DNA from: Streptomyces europaeiscabiei
Lineage (GTDB): Bacteria > Actinomycetota > Actinomycetes > Streptomycetales > Streptomycetaceae
Direction: 5' to 3'
Assembly: GCF_036346855.1 (NCBI RefSeq)
Contig: NZ_CP107842.1
Coordinates: forward strand, 41,772-105,771
DNA: 64,000 nt
Made by a program: the position numbers and the translations under genes. Below the pieces are notes generated by a model. That model did no database searches. It was not told the DNA's origin and was given only the letters and a program-made list of their open reading frames with translations. Of this stretch, positions 16,701 through 25,008 are shown piece after piece (the stretch's first letter is position 1; each line of letters starts with the position of its first letter).

Positions 16701-17777
16701 TCACAATTCCGGTCCGGTTCTTTTTGGATCCGGTGCTGGGCCTCGTACCGGGCCTTGATGTCCGGACTCGTCGCGGTCGTTGACGTCTTGCTGGTAGCGC
16801 GTGACGTCAGCGGCGGCGCCAGGGAAGCCGAGGGCCGCCACTCGTGCTGAGGTTGCAACCCCTGGATCAGGTAGTCGCCTCAACAGTTGCGCGGTTCGGT
16901 GGCTGTGCGCGGGGTGCATAAAAGGTTGCGCAGAGCTGACCGCTTCAGCGACGAGGGAACCCCATCGATCACGAGTGCCCGGTCCTAGCTCGCCCCGAGG
17001 TACGCCGGCCAAACGCTCTGCCGTGTCTGCGAACCAGCGCGCCTCCGGTTCCGTCCACTTCCTCGTTCGTTCGGCACGAACGGCGGCCTCGGCTCCCGCT
17101 GGCAGCTCCATGCGTCCGCGGACATCCAGCGCGTTTCGGAATAGGACCTCGCCAGTTCGTCGGTAGACCGTGATGCTGTCAGCAAGGCTCTCGGTTTCTA
17201 CGGCTCTAACACTTGCCGCAACGCCGGGAAAGAGAGAGTCCGGGGAGTCGACGAAACGGGCTCCTCCTTGGGCCTGGCGGTCTGTGTAGTGACGGTGGAG
17301 AACACCCAGCTGGCTGAAGGCGCCGGGTCCCGTCACAGCTACGACGTGGACCGGATAGTTCGCGTCCCGGAAGAGACGGGACAAGTCACGAGCCCGGTCC
17401 GGGCTGGCTAGCGCGGTGTCGACCAGGATAGGCAGCCTGGCAGTGGTCGCATCGTGTAAGGCCGCGTCGACCCACTTCACCGCATCGTGTCGGGCGTAGA
17501 ACCCAGCGGTCGAGTCGTCGGCGGCCAGGAGGTGGGGCCACTGCGGGTGAAACTTCGAGAGCTTGTCACTGCTGATTTTTGCGGCTGGCTCGTTGGCCAG
17601 AATTTGACGCGCAACGCTGGATTTCCCCATGCCCGGAGTTCCGCAGAGGATGACGGCTGTGGGGTGCTCAGCTGCTGGAATGTTCAACACCCGAGGTCGC
17701 ACCACATCGCGGTAGATCCGGTCGTGCTCCTTGCCGGGCAGGCTGTAGCGCTTGGGATCCAACCCTGCAAGACTCAT
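16701..17777 (-). CDS. zeta-toxin family kinase (first TA system)
   Basis: 358 aa from ATG at 17777. VILCGTPGMGKSSVARQIL near residues 43-61 is the P-loop (Lys52), and KISSDKLSKFHPQW is the family's substrate-site segment (Asp, then HP). Zeta toxins phosphorylate UDP-N-acetylglucosamine and block wall synthesis; PezT/zeta activity is neutralised by a small helical antitoxin. The start overlaps the upstream antitoxin stop (ATGA). The C-terminal extension ending ...GPELx is charged. Length is slightly above the classical 287 aa. Confidence 0.85.
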   Translation of the reverse strand: MSLAGLDPKRYSLPGKEHDRIYRDVVRPRVLNIPAAEHPTAVILCGTPGMGKSSVARQILANEPAAKISSDKLSKFHPQWPHLLAADDSTAGFYARHDAVKWVDAALHDATTARLPILVDTALASPDRARDLSRLFRDANYPVHVVAVTGPGAFSQLGVLHRHYTDRQAQGGARFVDSPDSLFPGVAASVRAVETESLADSITVYRRTGEVLFRNALDVRGRMELPAGAEAAVRAERTRKWTEPEARWFADTAERLAGVPRGELGPGTRDRWGSLVAEAVSSAQPFMHPAHSHRTAQLLRRLPDPGVATSARVAALGFPGAAADVTRYQQDVNDRDESGHQGPVRGPAPDPKRTGPEL

Positions 17778-18040
17778 CCGTTCTTCACTATGCCTTTCAC
17801 TACGGGGGAGAGCGCGGCGATGAGGTCACTCACCTCATCGGCTGTCATGCGGGGTATTGTGCGCGTCAACTGCTCGTACGCATCGCACTGAGCCCGCCAG
17901 TAGGCTGCGGTCGCTGTATTGGTTCCCTTGTCTGACGCTCGGTCCAGTTGAGTGGCAGCCCATCCGAGCAGTGTGTCCGCGATCTCCTCAGCAGCTGAAA
18001 GCTCTGCGTCCTGCTTTATGTACGAGGCGACGTCAGCCAT
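17774..18040 (-). CDS. epsilon-like antitoxin
   Basis: 88 aa from ATG at 18040. A predicted all-helical protein (ELSAAEEIADTLLGWAATQLDRASDK...YWRAQCDAYEQLTRTIPRM) of the size and position expected of an epsilon antitoxin. It overlaps the zeta gene by 4 bases and the HAD gene by 25 bases. Assignment rests on context; sequence similarity to epsilon cannot be judged by eye. Confidence 0.65.
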   Translation of the reverse strand: MADVASYIKQDAELSAAEEIADTLLGWAATQLDRASDKGTNTATAAYWRAQCDAYEQLTRTIPRMTADEVSDLIAALSPVVKGIVKNG

Positions 18041-18657
18041 GAGTTCGTACCTTCCCTGAGTCGGTCAGCGATCTGGTCGAAGCTTTCGTAGGTGACGTGT
18101 GCTTCCCGAAGCTGTTCGGCCGGGCGCGTACTGGCCACGGCGTAGACCGTGCAGCCCGCTGCCAACCCGGCTTCGACGCCGGCCGGGGAATCCTCCACCA
18201 CCACACAGGCCGCCGGGTCAACCGCGAGCGCTTTGGCGGCAGCCAAGTAACCCAGGGGGCTGGGTTTGCCCTCCGGCACGTTCTCCGCGCAGATCCGCAC
18301 CGCAGGTACGGGCAACCCCTCTGCCTCGAAACGGCGAACGGTCGCGTCACCCCTGCTGGACGTCACCACGGCCCATCGGTCCGGTGCCAGGTCCCGCAGC
18401 AACGCGCGCACGCCCGAGTACGCGCGGATTGATGCCTCCTCCTTCGCCATGAGAGCGTTGAGGAGTTCGTTCTCCTCGTCCTCTGAACGGTGGGGAGCCA
18501 GAGCCCGGAGAGTGTCAACTCGTCGCTTCCCCTGGGTCACGGCGAACACATGATCAGGGTCGAGCTCGCGCCGTTCAGCCCACGCCTTCCATACGCGTTC
18601 GTGCGCTGCCCCCGAATCGATGAGGACTCCGTCGACGTCGAAAAGGATTGCTTCCAT
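18016..18657 (-). CDS. HAD-family phosphatase in the zeta-toxin operon
   Basis: 213 aa from ATG at 18657. It opens MEAILFDVDGVLIDSG with the DxDG nucleophile motif (Asp7, Asp9). VVTSSRGD supplies motif II, a Lys in EGKPSPLGY motif III, and VVEDSPAGVEAG motif IV with the metal-binding acidic pair. This is the beta-phosphoglucomutase-like subfamily of small-molecule phosphatases. It is the first gene of the operon and its 3' end overlaps the antitoxin start. Dephosphorylating the toxin's product is an attractive but untested idea. Confidence 0.85.
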   Translation of the reverse strand: MEAILFDVDGVLIDSGAAHERVWKAWAERRELDPDHVFAVTQGKRRVDTLRALAPHRSEDEENELLNALMAKEEASIRAYSGVRALLRDLAPDRWAVVTSSRGDATVRRFEAEGLPVPAVRICAENVPEGKPSPLGYLAAAKALAVDPAACVVVEDSPAGVEAGLAAGCTVYAVASTRPAEQLREAHVTYESFDQIADRLREGTNSWLTSPRT

Positions 18658-19004
18658 CCGGTCTCCAACCTCTCTTGGTGCACGTTGAGATGAGCTGCCC
18701 TGGGTGAGGTTTTTTCTGCCCTCCGGTCTTGGTCAGGCTGGAGAATCTGTCCGGGCCCGCAATTCTCTGCGGACATGTCCGCATGCGTCTACCAAGTCGC
18801 GGGGATCACCGCCAGTGCGGCGCAACGGCGGCCTTGTGACCGACCTGGACGTCCTGGTGGCCATGCTCGCACCGCGCCCGGAAGCGGTGCGCTGGAGGAA
18901 CGGGCTCGGCTCCGCGCACAGATCGTCACGACCGGCATCCTAGCCCGGGCCGCATTGGCTCGTGCCATCCGCTGAATCCCGATGTGCAACGCTTTCATCA
19001 GCGC

Positions 19005-19058
19005 AAACACGTTTAGACAGGCTAGATTATTTGGCTGTCGGCGACGCAAGAAAGCCCC
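19005..19058. repeat. 54-bp direct repeat, copy 1
   Basis: Begins AAACACGTTTAGACAGGCTAG and ends GCAAGAAAGCCCC. It matches 19316-19369 base for base in length, with about ten substitutions. The pair brackets the truncated HTH fragment, so it looks like an attachment-site or insertion-duplication footprint. The rest of 18658-19170 contains no supported gene. Confidence 0.7.
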
Positions 19059-19170
19059 AAGCGGGCCCGCCCCAACGACAGCCAGACCACGGCTTACCGG
19101 CATGGCAGAAGTTGCGCGTCGATGCGGCACCCGGCATGTGCGTAGCGTCCGCCGGCCGCGAGGCCCTGGC

Positions 19171-19308
19171 CTGCGTCAGCTGATGGTCAACGCGCGCGAC
19201 ACTGGCCCTGTACGGCTCTCGGCGCTCTCCGGAGTCAGCCGCCGCACGGTGCCCGGATGGATCGCGGCCTCCGACGCTGCCGAGTCGCTGGTCACCACGA
19301 CCTTGTGA
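19171..19308 (+). pseudogene. HTH fragment (132-bp repeat, copy 2)
   Basis: In-frame remnant LRQLMVNARDTGPVRLSAL...WIAASDAAESLVTTTL then stop, corresponding to the last-but-one segment of the gene at 15768. No start codon or upstream domain is present. Copy 2 sits between the two 54-bp direct repeats. Confidence 0.8.
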
Positions 19309-19315
19309 CCAGCCG

Positions 19316-19369
19316 AAACGCGTTTAAACAAGCCAGATTAACCGGCTTTCGGCCGCGCAAGAAAGCCCC
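19316..19369. repeat. 54-bp direct repeat, copy 2
   Basis: Begins AAACGCGTTTAAACAAGCCAG and ends GCAAGAAAGCCCC, just 14 bases after the truncated HTH fragment's coding similarity ends. Partner of 19005-19058. Confidence 0.7.
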
Positions 19370-19488
19370 GGGCCGAAGTCCGGGGCTCAGCTCGCTGTTC
19401 CGTCACGGTCCAGCGGTCCCGCCGATAGCAGCGTCGGCGGTGGTCGGTGGCTGCAACCGGTCGTGCACCTCGGTCTGTCCTGTCGGTC

Positions 19489-21192
19489 ATGAGTGCACGT
19501 CTTCCCCGGCGCCCGGCTGAACGGCGCGGCCTGCGTCTGTGGCCCGTCGGTACCGTCCTGGTCCTGGCCTTCGGCACCGCGTTTCTCGCGGCTTGGTCCG
19601 TGTTCTACGCCGGCTGGGAGCTGCTCGGTGTGCGCGGGTTGAAGCCCGAGCACCGCATTGACTCCAAGACGCTGTTCGATCTGGTCAAGCTCGCTTTCGG
19701 TGTGGTGGCCGGCGCGGGCGCCCTGGTGGCCTTGGTCGTGGCCTACCGCCGTCAGCGGGTCGACGAGGACGGCGCACTTCGCGACGCCACCCGGCTGCAC
19801 ACCGAGCGCTTCACCACCGCAGTCTCCCAACTTGGCGACGAATCCGCCGCCGTACGCCTGGGCGGCGTGCACGCACTCGCCGGACTCGCCGACGACGCAC
19901 CCAACCGCGGACTGCGACAGACCTGCATCGACGTCCTGTGCGCCTACCTGCGCCTCCCCTACATCGCCGAAGCCGATCTGCCGACAGACAATGCGGAGGC
20001 CCGTCACTCGTACCTGGCTCTGCGGGAAGTCCGGCACACCATCGTCCGGCTCGTCCGTGACCACCTCCGCCTACCCCGCGACCATCACCACTCATGGCAA
20101 GGTCATGACTTCGACTTCACGAGCGTCGTCTTCGACGGCGGAGACTTCAGCGAGTCGGTGTTCTCGGGCGGCACGGTCCACTTCACCGGATCGACGTTCT
20201 CGGGGGGCACGGTCCGCTTCGACAGGTCGGAGTTCTCGGGCGGCACGGTCCACTTCAACGGCTCGATGTTCTCGGGCGGCACGGTCCACTTCAACGGCTC
20301 GATGTTCTCCGGCGGCACGGTCCACTTCAACGGCTCGATGTTCTCCGGCGGCACGGTCCACTTCTACGGCTCGATGTTCTCGGGCGCGGTCTACTTCGGC
20401 GAGTCGGTGTTCTCGGGCGGCTCGGTCCACTTCGACGGGTCGACGTTCTCCAGCGGCTCGGTCCACTTCGGCGGGTCGACGTTCTCCGGCGGCTCGGTCC
20501 ACTTCACCGGGTCGGAGTTCTCGGCCGGCTCGGTCCACTTCACCGGGTCGACGTTCTCGGCCGGTACGGTCTACTTCACCGAGTCGGTGTTCTCCGGCGG
20601 CACAGTCCACCTCAACGGATCGATGTTCTCGGGGGGCACGGTCCGCTTCGACAGGTCGGATTTCTCGGGCGGCACGGTGGACTGCAAGTGGTCGACGTTC
20701 TCGGGCGGCACGGTCCACCTCAATGAGTCGGTGTTCTCCGGCGGCAAGTTCAGCTTCGACTATTCGGATTTCTCTGGCGCCACGGTCCACTTCGACGGGT
20801 CGACGTTCTCTGACGCCACGGTCAGCTTCACCGGGTCGACATTCTCCGGCGGTACGGTCCACTTCGACGGGTCGGAGTTCTCCGGCGGCACCGTCCGCTT
20901 CGACGGGTCGGAGCTCTCCGGAGGTTCAGTCCACTTCATCCTCTCGGAGTTCGCCGGCAGCGAGGTCCGCTTCGACGCGTCAGAGTTCTCCGGCAGCGAG
21001 GTCCAGTTCGACGATTCGGAGTTCTCCGGCGGCACCGTCCGCTTCGACGGGTCGGAGTTCTCCGGCGGCACGCTCGACTTCGGCAGGTCGAGGGGGGCCG
21101 CTCCGCATGGCCTCCTTCCGGCAGCAGGCTCTCCCCTGCCGCATGTGCTCATCCTGCCAACGGCGTGGCAACCAACGGCTCCCCTCCTCTGA
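19489..21192 (+). CDS. membrane protein with 12-residue pentapeptide-type repeats
   Basis: 567 aa from ATG at 19489 (MSARLPRRPAERRG). Two transmembrane segments (about residues 20-40 and 65-85) precede a helical domain (RRQRVDEDGALRDATRLHTERF...AVRLGGVHALAGLADDAPN) common to actinobacterial pentapeptide-repeat proteins. Then come about 26 units such as FSGGTVHFNGSM, with Phe spacing 7 then 5, giving a 12-residue period instead of the usual 10 or 11. The C-terminus after GTLDFGRS is short and low-complexity, suggesting a worn or altered end. Likely a membrane-tethered beta-helix of unknown ligand. Confidence 0.75.
   Translation: MSARLPRRPAERRGLRLWPVGTVLVLAFGTAFLAAWSVFYAGWELLGVRGLKPEHRIDSKTLFDLVKLAFGVVAGAGALVALVVAYRRQRVDEDGALRDATRLHTERFTTAVSQLGDESAAVRLGGVHALAGLADDAPNRGLRQTCIDVLCAYLRLPYIAEADLPTDNAEARHSYLALREVRHTIVRLVRDHLRLPRDHHHSWQGHDFDFTSVVFDGGDFSESVFSGGTVHFTGSTFSGGTVRFDRSEFSGGTVHFNGSMFSGGTVHFNGSMFSGGTVHFNGSMFSGGTVHFYGSMFSGAVYFGESVFSGGSVHFDGSTFSSGSVHFGGSTFSGGSVHFTGSEFSAGSVHFTGSTFSAGTVYFTESVFSGGTVHLNGSMFSGGTVRFDRSDFSGGTVDCKWSTFSGGTVHLNESVFSGGKFSFDYSDFSGATVHFDGSTFSDATVSFTGSTFSGGTVHFDGSEFSGGTVRFDGSELSGGSVHFILSEFAGSEVRFDASEFSGSEVQFDDSEFSGGTVRFDGSEFSGGTLDFGRSRGAAPHGLLPAAGSPLPHVLILPTAWQPTAPLL
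20150..21090 (+). repeat. 36-bp coding repeats
   Basis: About 26 tandem 36-base units, several virtually identical (20236-20380), inside the repeat-protein gene. One unit near 20380-20400 is shorter. Confidence 0.85.
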
Positions 21193-21295
21193 ACGCCCAC
21201 TTCTCCTCACTCCTGGAAGTGCGGCACATCCTCCCCTTGCACGAGCAACAGATCGGCCATCTTGTGTTCCGGACGGGGCCTGTGGCTGTCTGCGG

Positions 21296-22141
21296 TCATG
21301 ACGGCTGCTCCTCGTGCTCGGCGAGTACGCGGTACAGGGTCGACCGGCCCACGCCGAGATCCCGCGCGATGGCGGTGACGGACTGAGGCGGGGTCCGCTT
21401 TCGGCGGGCCAGGGCGACGGCAAGAGCGTCGGCGTCGACCGAGCGGGGGCGGCCGCCGTACCGGCCGTTGGCCTCGGCCGTGGCCAGGCCGTCGAGACTG
21501 CGGCCCCGGATGAACTCGCGCTCGACCTCGGCAAACGCGGCGAACACGGTGAAGACGAGTTTCCCGGGGCCACGTGGGTCGTACACCCCGGCAAGCGGTC
21601 CTTGCAGGATCTCCAACCTGTTGCCGCGGTGCTCGATGTCCTGGGCACTGGTGATGAGTTCGAGGGTGTCCCGCCCGAGTCTGTCCAGCATGGTGACCGT
21701 CAGGATGTCGTTCGGCCGAAGAGCGGCCAGGGCCGCCTGGAACTGGGGCCGCGTCGGCTGGCGGGTGCTGATCGTCTCGACATAGAGCGGCTCGATGCAC
21801 TGGGCCGCCCTCAACAGGCGTTCCTGTGTTTCGAGGTCTTGGCCGTGTCCGGAAACTCGTCCGTATCCGATGCGGTCGCCGGGCCGTTCGACGGCCGCCG
21901 ACTGGACGTCGGGCTGCGGGATGACCCGCCATGCCTTGCCCGGTTGCCTGTCCTTCGGCACCCGGATCGGCGGGCCCGACCGCAGTACGGGCACTGTGTC
22001 GTACCGCACCGAGTGGTACGCCGTGGCAACAGTGCCCGTCCGGGTACGGCACGGCGAGCCGGGCGGGACGCTACAGCGCGGGCACTCCTGGCGCTCGACC
22101 AGCGTGGCGCGCTCGGCCTCGCCCAGTTGTTCGCGGTTCAT
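21296..22141 (-). CDS. serine recombinase with N-terminal zinc-finger-like extension
   Basis: 281 aa from ATG at 22141. Residues about 90-240 are a resolvase/invertase catalytic domain. IGYGRVSGHGQDLETQERLL places the nucleophile at Ser97, MLDRLGRDTLEL carries the conserved Arg pair, and FAAFAEVEREFIRGR is the E-helix. A C-terminal HTH (SVTAIARDLGVGRSTLYRVL) binds DNA. Unusually, ~85 residues precede the domain with ECPRCSVPPGSPCRTR...AYHSVRY (Cys20, Cys23, Cys31, His43), a plausible zinc site. The likely role is resolving or inverting nearby DNA; the repeats at 22614-22718 are possible targets. Confidence 0.85.
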   Translation of the reverse strand: MNREQLGEAERATLVERQECPRCSVPPGSPCRTRTGTVATAYHSVRYDTVPVLRSGPPIRVPKDRQPGKAWRVIPQPDVQSAAVERPGDRIGYGRVSGHGQDLETQERLLRAAQCIEPLYVETISTRQPTRPQFQAALAALRPNDILTVTMLDRLGRDTLELITSAQDIEHRGNRLEILQGPLAGVYDPRGPGKLVFTVFAAFAEVEREFIRGRSLDGLATAEANGRYGGRPRSVDADALAVALARRKRTPPQSVTAIARDLGVGRSTLYRVLAEHEEQPS

Positions 22142-22172
22142 CGCTCCGCCGAAACGGCATGGTGCTTACCCA

Positions 22173-22466
22173 TCAACGCCTTCCCTGCCGGGCACGGCCC
22201 CGGGCTGGCGGTACAGGTTCGGGAGTCGCAGGCTCGGGGCGGCGCTTCATCCAGTCCAGCTTGTCCTTCATCAAGTCCAGCTTGTCCTTCATCACGCCCA
22301 TCATCCGGAATGCCCGTTCGCTTTGCTCATGGGGCCCGTACAACGCGGTCAGCCAGGTCGCGGCATACAGTGCGATGGCCGTATAGGCAGCAACCGCGAC
22401 CGGGCTGCCTGTGTTAGTGCCTGCCGCGCGTTGGTCTGCGGTCTCCCTTTGGTCTGAGGTCTCCAT
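22173..22466 (-). CDS. small membrane protein
   Basis: 97 aa from ATG at 22466 with GGAAAGGA upstream. One hydrophobic segment (VAVAAYTAIALYAATWLTALY) and a C-terminal amphipathic, lysine-rich helix with an internal repeat (MKDKLDLMKDKLDWMKRR). It ends 31 bases before the serine recombinase start and may be co-transcribed. No family is recognised. Confidence 0.6.
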   Translation of the reverse strand: METSDQRETADQRAAGTNTGSPVAVAAYTAIALYAATWLTALYGPHEQSERAFRMMGVMKDKLDLMKDKLDWMKRRPEPATPEPVPPARGRARQGRR

Positions 22467-22613
22467 CGACGTCCTTTCCAGTCGTTGAGTCCGGCGCCGG
22501 GGGGTATCGGAGGAACGGGCTCGGGGTTGCCGATCATCTCAGCGGCACCACAACGGCGGCGCCGCCCCCGCATCGTCCCAAAAACCTGTCCCGATTGCCC
22601 GGAACAGCTGGAG

Positions 22614-22697
22614 TTTCGGGACGGGTTTCGGGACGGGGTGGCTCGGCGTGTCGCCCGTCCGGCTCGACCGTCCCGAAACCGACCGTTTTCGGGACGG
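22614..22697. repeat. cluster of TTTCGGGACG motifs
   Basis: Direct copies at 22614-22623 and 22626-22635, an inverted copy at 22669-22678 and a direct copy at 22687-22696. The last two form a CCGTCCCGAAA/TTTCGGGACGG inverted repeat (22668-22697). They lie in the gene-free stretch 22467-22781 upstream of the serine recombinase unit. They may be recombinase, regulator or terminator structures. Confidence 0.55.
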
Positions 22698-22700
22698 CTG

Positions 22701-22718
22701 TTCGCGTGCACACGCGAA
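22701..22718. promoter_or_regulatory. 18-bp palindrome shared with 62025-62042
   Basis: TTCGCGTG-CA-CACGCGAA. The sequence at 62025-62042 is its exact reverse complement. It may be a binding site for a plasmid-encoded protein. Confidence 0.5.
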
Positions 22719-22781
22719 ACCCGAGCGGGCATGCGTCACGAAATGCGGAACATCTGGCTCCGCCTGGAGACCGCATCAGGC

Positions 22782-22934
22782 TCACTGCTGCTTGAGCAAG
22801 AGGTGCAGGAGTCCCACGGCTGCGATACCTACCAAGAGGGCGACGCCGAGAGTGGGATACAGGAAGGCCACATAGGTAGTGCCCGCTCCCACCAGCAATA
22901 GGACCAGCGTGCGCAGATCAAGGCCGCCGTTCAT
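22782..22934 (-). CDS. 50-aa membrane protein
   Basis: ATG at 22934 follows GGGAGGGCAAAG. The product is almost entirely hydrophobic (LRTLVLLLVGAGTTYVAFLYPTLG and VALLVGIAAVGLLHLLLKQQ), with two membrane helices and a short basic end. A longer frame upstream has no ribosome site. Such 50-60 aa proteins recur on Streptomyces plasmids without known function. Confidence 0.6.
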   Translation of the reverse strand: MNGGLDLRTLVLLLVGAGTTYVAFLYPTLGVALLVGIAAVGLLHLLLKQQ

Positions 22935-23262
22935 GGGGCTTTGCCCTCCCAGGGATGCCGGGCACTTCCGTGCCGCCCACCACGTGACCCGTCTGTCGGG
23001 CCGCGCGTGCACCTGTTGGGGAAGGGGGCAAGTCTGAGCACACTTCACCATTAGGAGCAGTGCTCAAAACCGCCGAGACAAAGATTGGTAGGGCCAGGTT
23101 GACGTGTCAAACGAAACGGGTGTCTTGAACGGTGATCCAGGTCACATGCCGTGTTGACCTGCGGAAACAGGCGAAATAGAGACCCTCTGATGGTCGAGAT
23201 TTCGCTAGGGCGGGAGCGGTCTCGACGGGCGTGTCAGGCGCGGTGCGGCTTAGCTGAGTTCA

Positions 23263-24138
23263 TGGACCTTCCTGTACGGGTTGCCCTGGCCAAATCCGCC
23301 ACGGTGCTGCCGACCGGTAAGGGCTGGTGGTACGAGCCGAAATTTCGACGGCCACCGGGCCGTACTGGTCCGGGACGCCGACGGGGCCCGGCTGTTCTCG
23401 CGGTCGGGCCGTGACGTCACGGCGGTGTGGCCCGATGTCGCACTAGCTGGGATGGCGCTGCGGCCGGGCACGGTGCTGGACGGCGAGTTGGTGATCTGGC
23501 GGGGCGGGGCGCTGGATTGGAGCGCGGTGCAGTCGCGGGCGGCCTCGACGCCGACGCGGGCGGATGCGCTCGCCGCCGAGCTGCCCGCGAGTTACCCGGT
23601 GTGGGACTGCATAGGCCACCCTGTCCACGGTGACCTTTGCGGACGGCCGTACGTCGTCCGTAGGGGTTTGCTTCTGGCCGCGCTCGGCGACCTTGGGCCT
23701 CCGATTCAGGCGGTGCCCGCGACCGACGACGTGGAGACGGCCCGCGACTGGTACGAGAGCCTGCGGCCGCTCAACATCGAGGGCCTGGTCTGCAAGCCGG
23801 GGTCGAGCCTCTACCGGCCCGCCCGCATCTGGATCAAGGTGAGACATTCGGAACCGCTGGATGCGCCGGTGGTCGGCTACACCGGCCCCCGGTCACGTCC
23901 GCGCGCGCTGGTGGTCGAACTGCCGGGCGGCCGCCGGGCCTTGTCGCAACGGCTCACCGGGCCGCTGGCGGCGGATGCGGCCGCGCTCCTGGTCGACGAA
24001 GAGCCCCGGCATCTCGAAGCGACCCGCGACGGCACCCGTTACGTCGCGGCCGGTCACGCTCAGGCGGAAGTGATGGCGGGCAGCACCCGGCATCAGGTCG
24101 TGACGGTCACCCGGCTGCGGCCTGCGGAGACGGACTAA
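23263..24138 (+). pseudogene. ATP-dependent DNA ligase, frameshifted at the catalytic lysine
   Basis: Two frames make one protein. From ATG 23263, MDLPVRVALAKSATVLPTG...WWYEPKF, then a +1 base in the AAATTT run (23340-23345) throws the frame. The continuation in the other frame reads FDGHRAVLVRDADGARLFSRSGRDVT... to 24138. EPKFDGHR is motif I of ATP-dependent ligases, whose Lys carries the AMP. Later LDGELVIWRGG (motif III), NIEGLVCKPG (motif IV) and IWIKVRHSE (motif V) are intact. The lesion may be a true mutation or a sequencing error. An intact ligase would pair naturally with the Ku at 1.1 kb. Confidence 0.8.
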
Positions 24139-24148
24139 AATAGAACGC

Positions 24149-24487
24149 GTGAGCGATACCGTGTCGGAGCCGGGTGAGGCGCGGCCGTGGCGCCCAGAGG
24201 ACGGCCCGCACCCGGTGGTGTGGTCGTGGCCGCCGGGGGACCGGCCGGCGTTCTGGGTGTGGTCGCGGGGTTCCTGGCGGTGGTCGCCGGTGCGGGCCCG
24301 GCAGGACTGGCCGGACGGCCGGACCGCGTATCAGGTGCTCATCGACCTCGACGGATCGACGGCCGTCATGGCACGCACGTACTGGTGGCCGCACGAGGGA
24401 CTGATGCCGGCGCACCGCAGCTCGGTGCAGCCGTCAACCGGGCCAGGGTGGCAGGACTCCCGGCCCTCCTCGACCTCTGCGCCTTGA
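24149..24487 (+). CDS. Trp-rich hypothetical protein beside the ligase
   Basis: 112 aa from GTG at 24149, 10 bases after the ligase stop. The Trp/Pro-rich core WRPEDGPHPVVWSWPPGDRPAFWVWSRG and ...RTAYQVLIDLDGSTAVMARTYWW looks like a small beta-rich protein. The last ~25 residues are low-complexity and may be altered. The tight spacing implies an operon with the ligase. Confidence 0.55.
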   Translation: MSDTVSEPGEARPWRPEDGPHPVVWSWPPGDRPAFWVWSRGSWRWSPVRARQDWPDGRTAYQVLIDLDGSTAVMARTYWWPHEGLMPAHRSSVQPSTGPGWQDSRPSSTSAP

Positions 24488-25008
24488 GATCGAGAATCGG
24501 ACAACCAGCGAATCAGCACGTCGGCCCTGCCTAGCTCAAGCTAGCTCCACTTAGCTGTAGTTCGCGGATACTCACCTGTGGCCATGCGCGGACGCCTGAT
24601 GACGTGCAGAAACCCGCCAATGGCCGAGATGCGCGACAAACTCGCGCCCTGGCTTTCCTGCTGTCCTACGGTGAGTCACGTCTCGCCCAGGAATGCCTCC
24701 TTGATGGTCCCAGAGGGCACACGCATGGGTGATTGTCGTCACACGTTAAGAAGAGGGCAGCCATCCGGATCCTCACGCTGAGTCCCTCGTGGTCCCTCGT
24801 GGTCCCTCGTGGTCCCGAGTTCCTGCCGAGAACTCGGCCCCGCAACCCAACTGGGGTACGTAGGAGACTCCTCGGAAAGTCTTGGTCGAGTCCTAGACTC
24901 CAGACAACGCACAGGGAGCACACACCCGACTCGGTTCCTAGGCCATTGGTCGGAAGGGCTCCCTGCGCGGACACCCGAATCACGAATCTCACGTAAGAGA
25001 GGCGCCTG
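24488..25008. other. gene-free regulatory-looking stretch
   Basis: I see no supported gene. It holds a tandem 10-bp repeat GGTCCCTCGT (three copies plus part, 24782-24815) that runs into an inverted repeat CCGAGTTC (24815-24822) / GAACTCGG (24830-24837). Both are upstream of the small gene at 25009 and could belong to its promoter region. Confidence 0.45.

Noticed and set aside
18704..18975. Possible transposase remnant (LDVLVAMLAPRPEA stretch)
   Set aside because: Too short and broken to support any IS family; no terminal repeats found.
19658..21301. 547-codon + frame (Arg/Ser/Ala rich)
   Set aside because: Out-of-frame shadow of the 12-residue repeat gene; low-complexity, no ribosome site.
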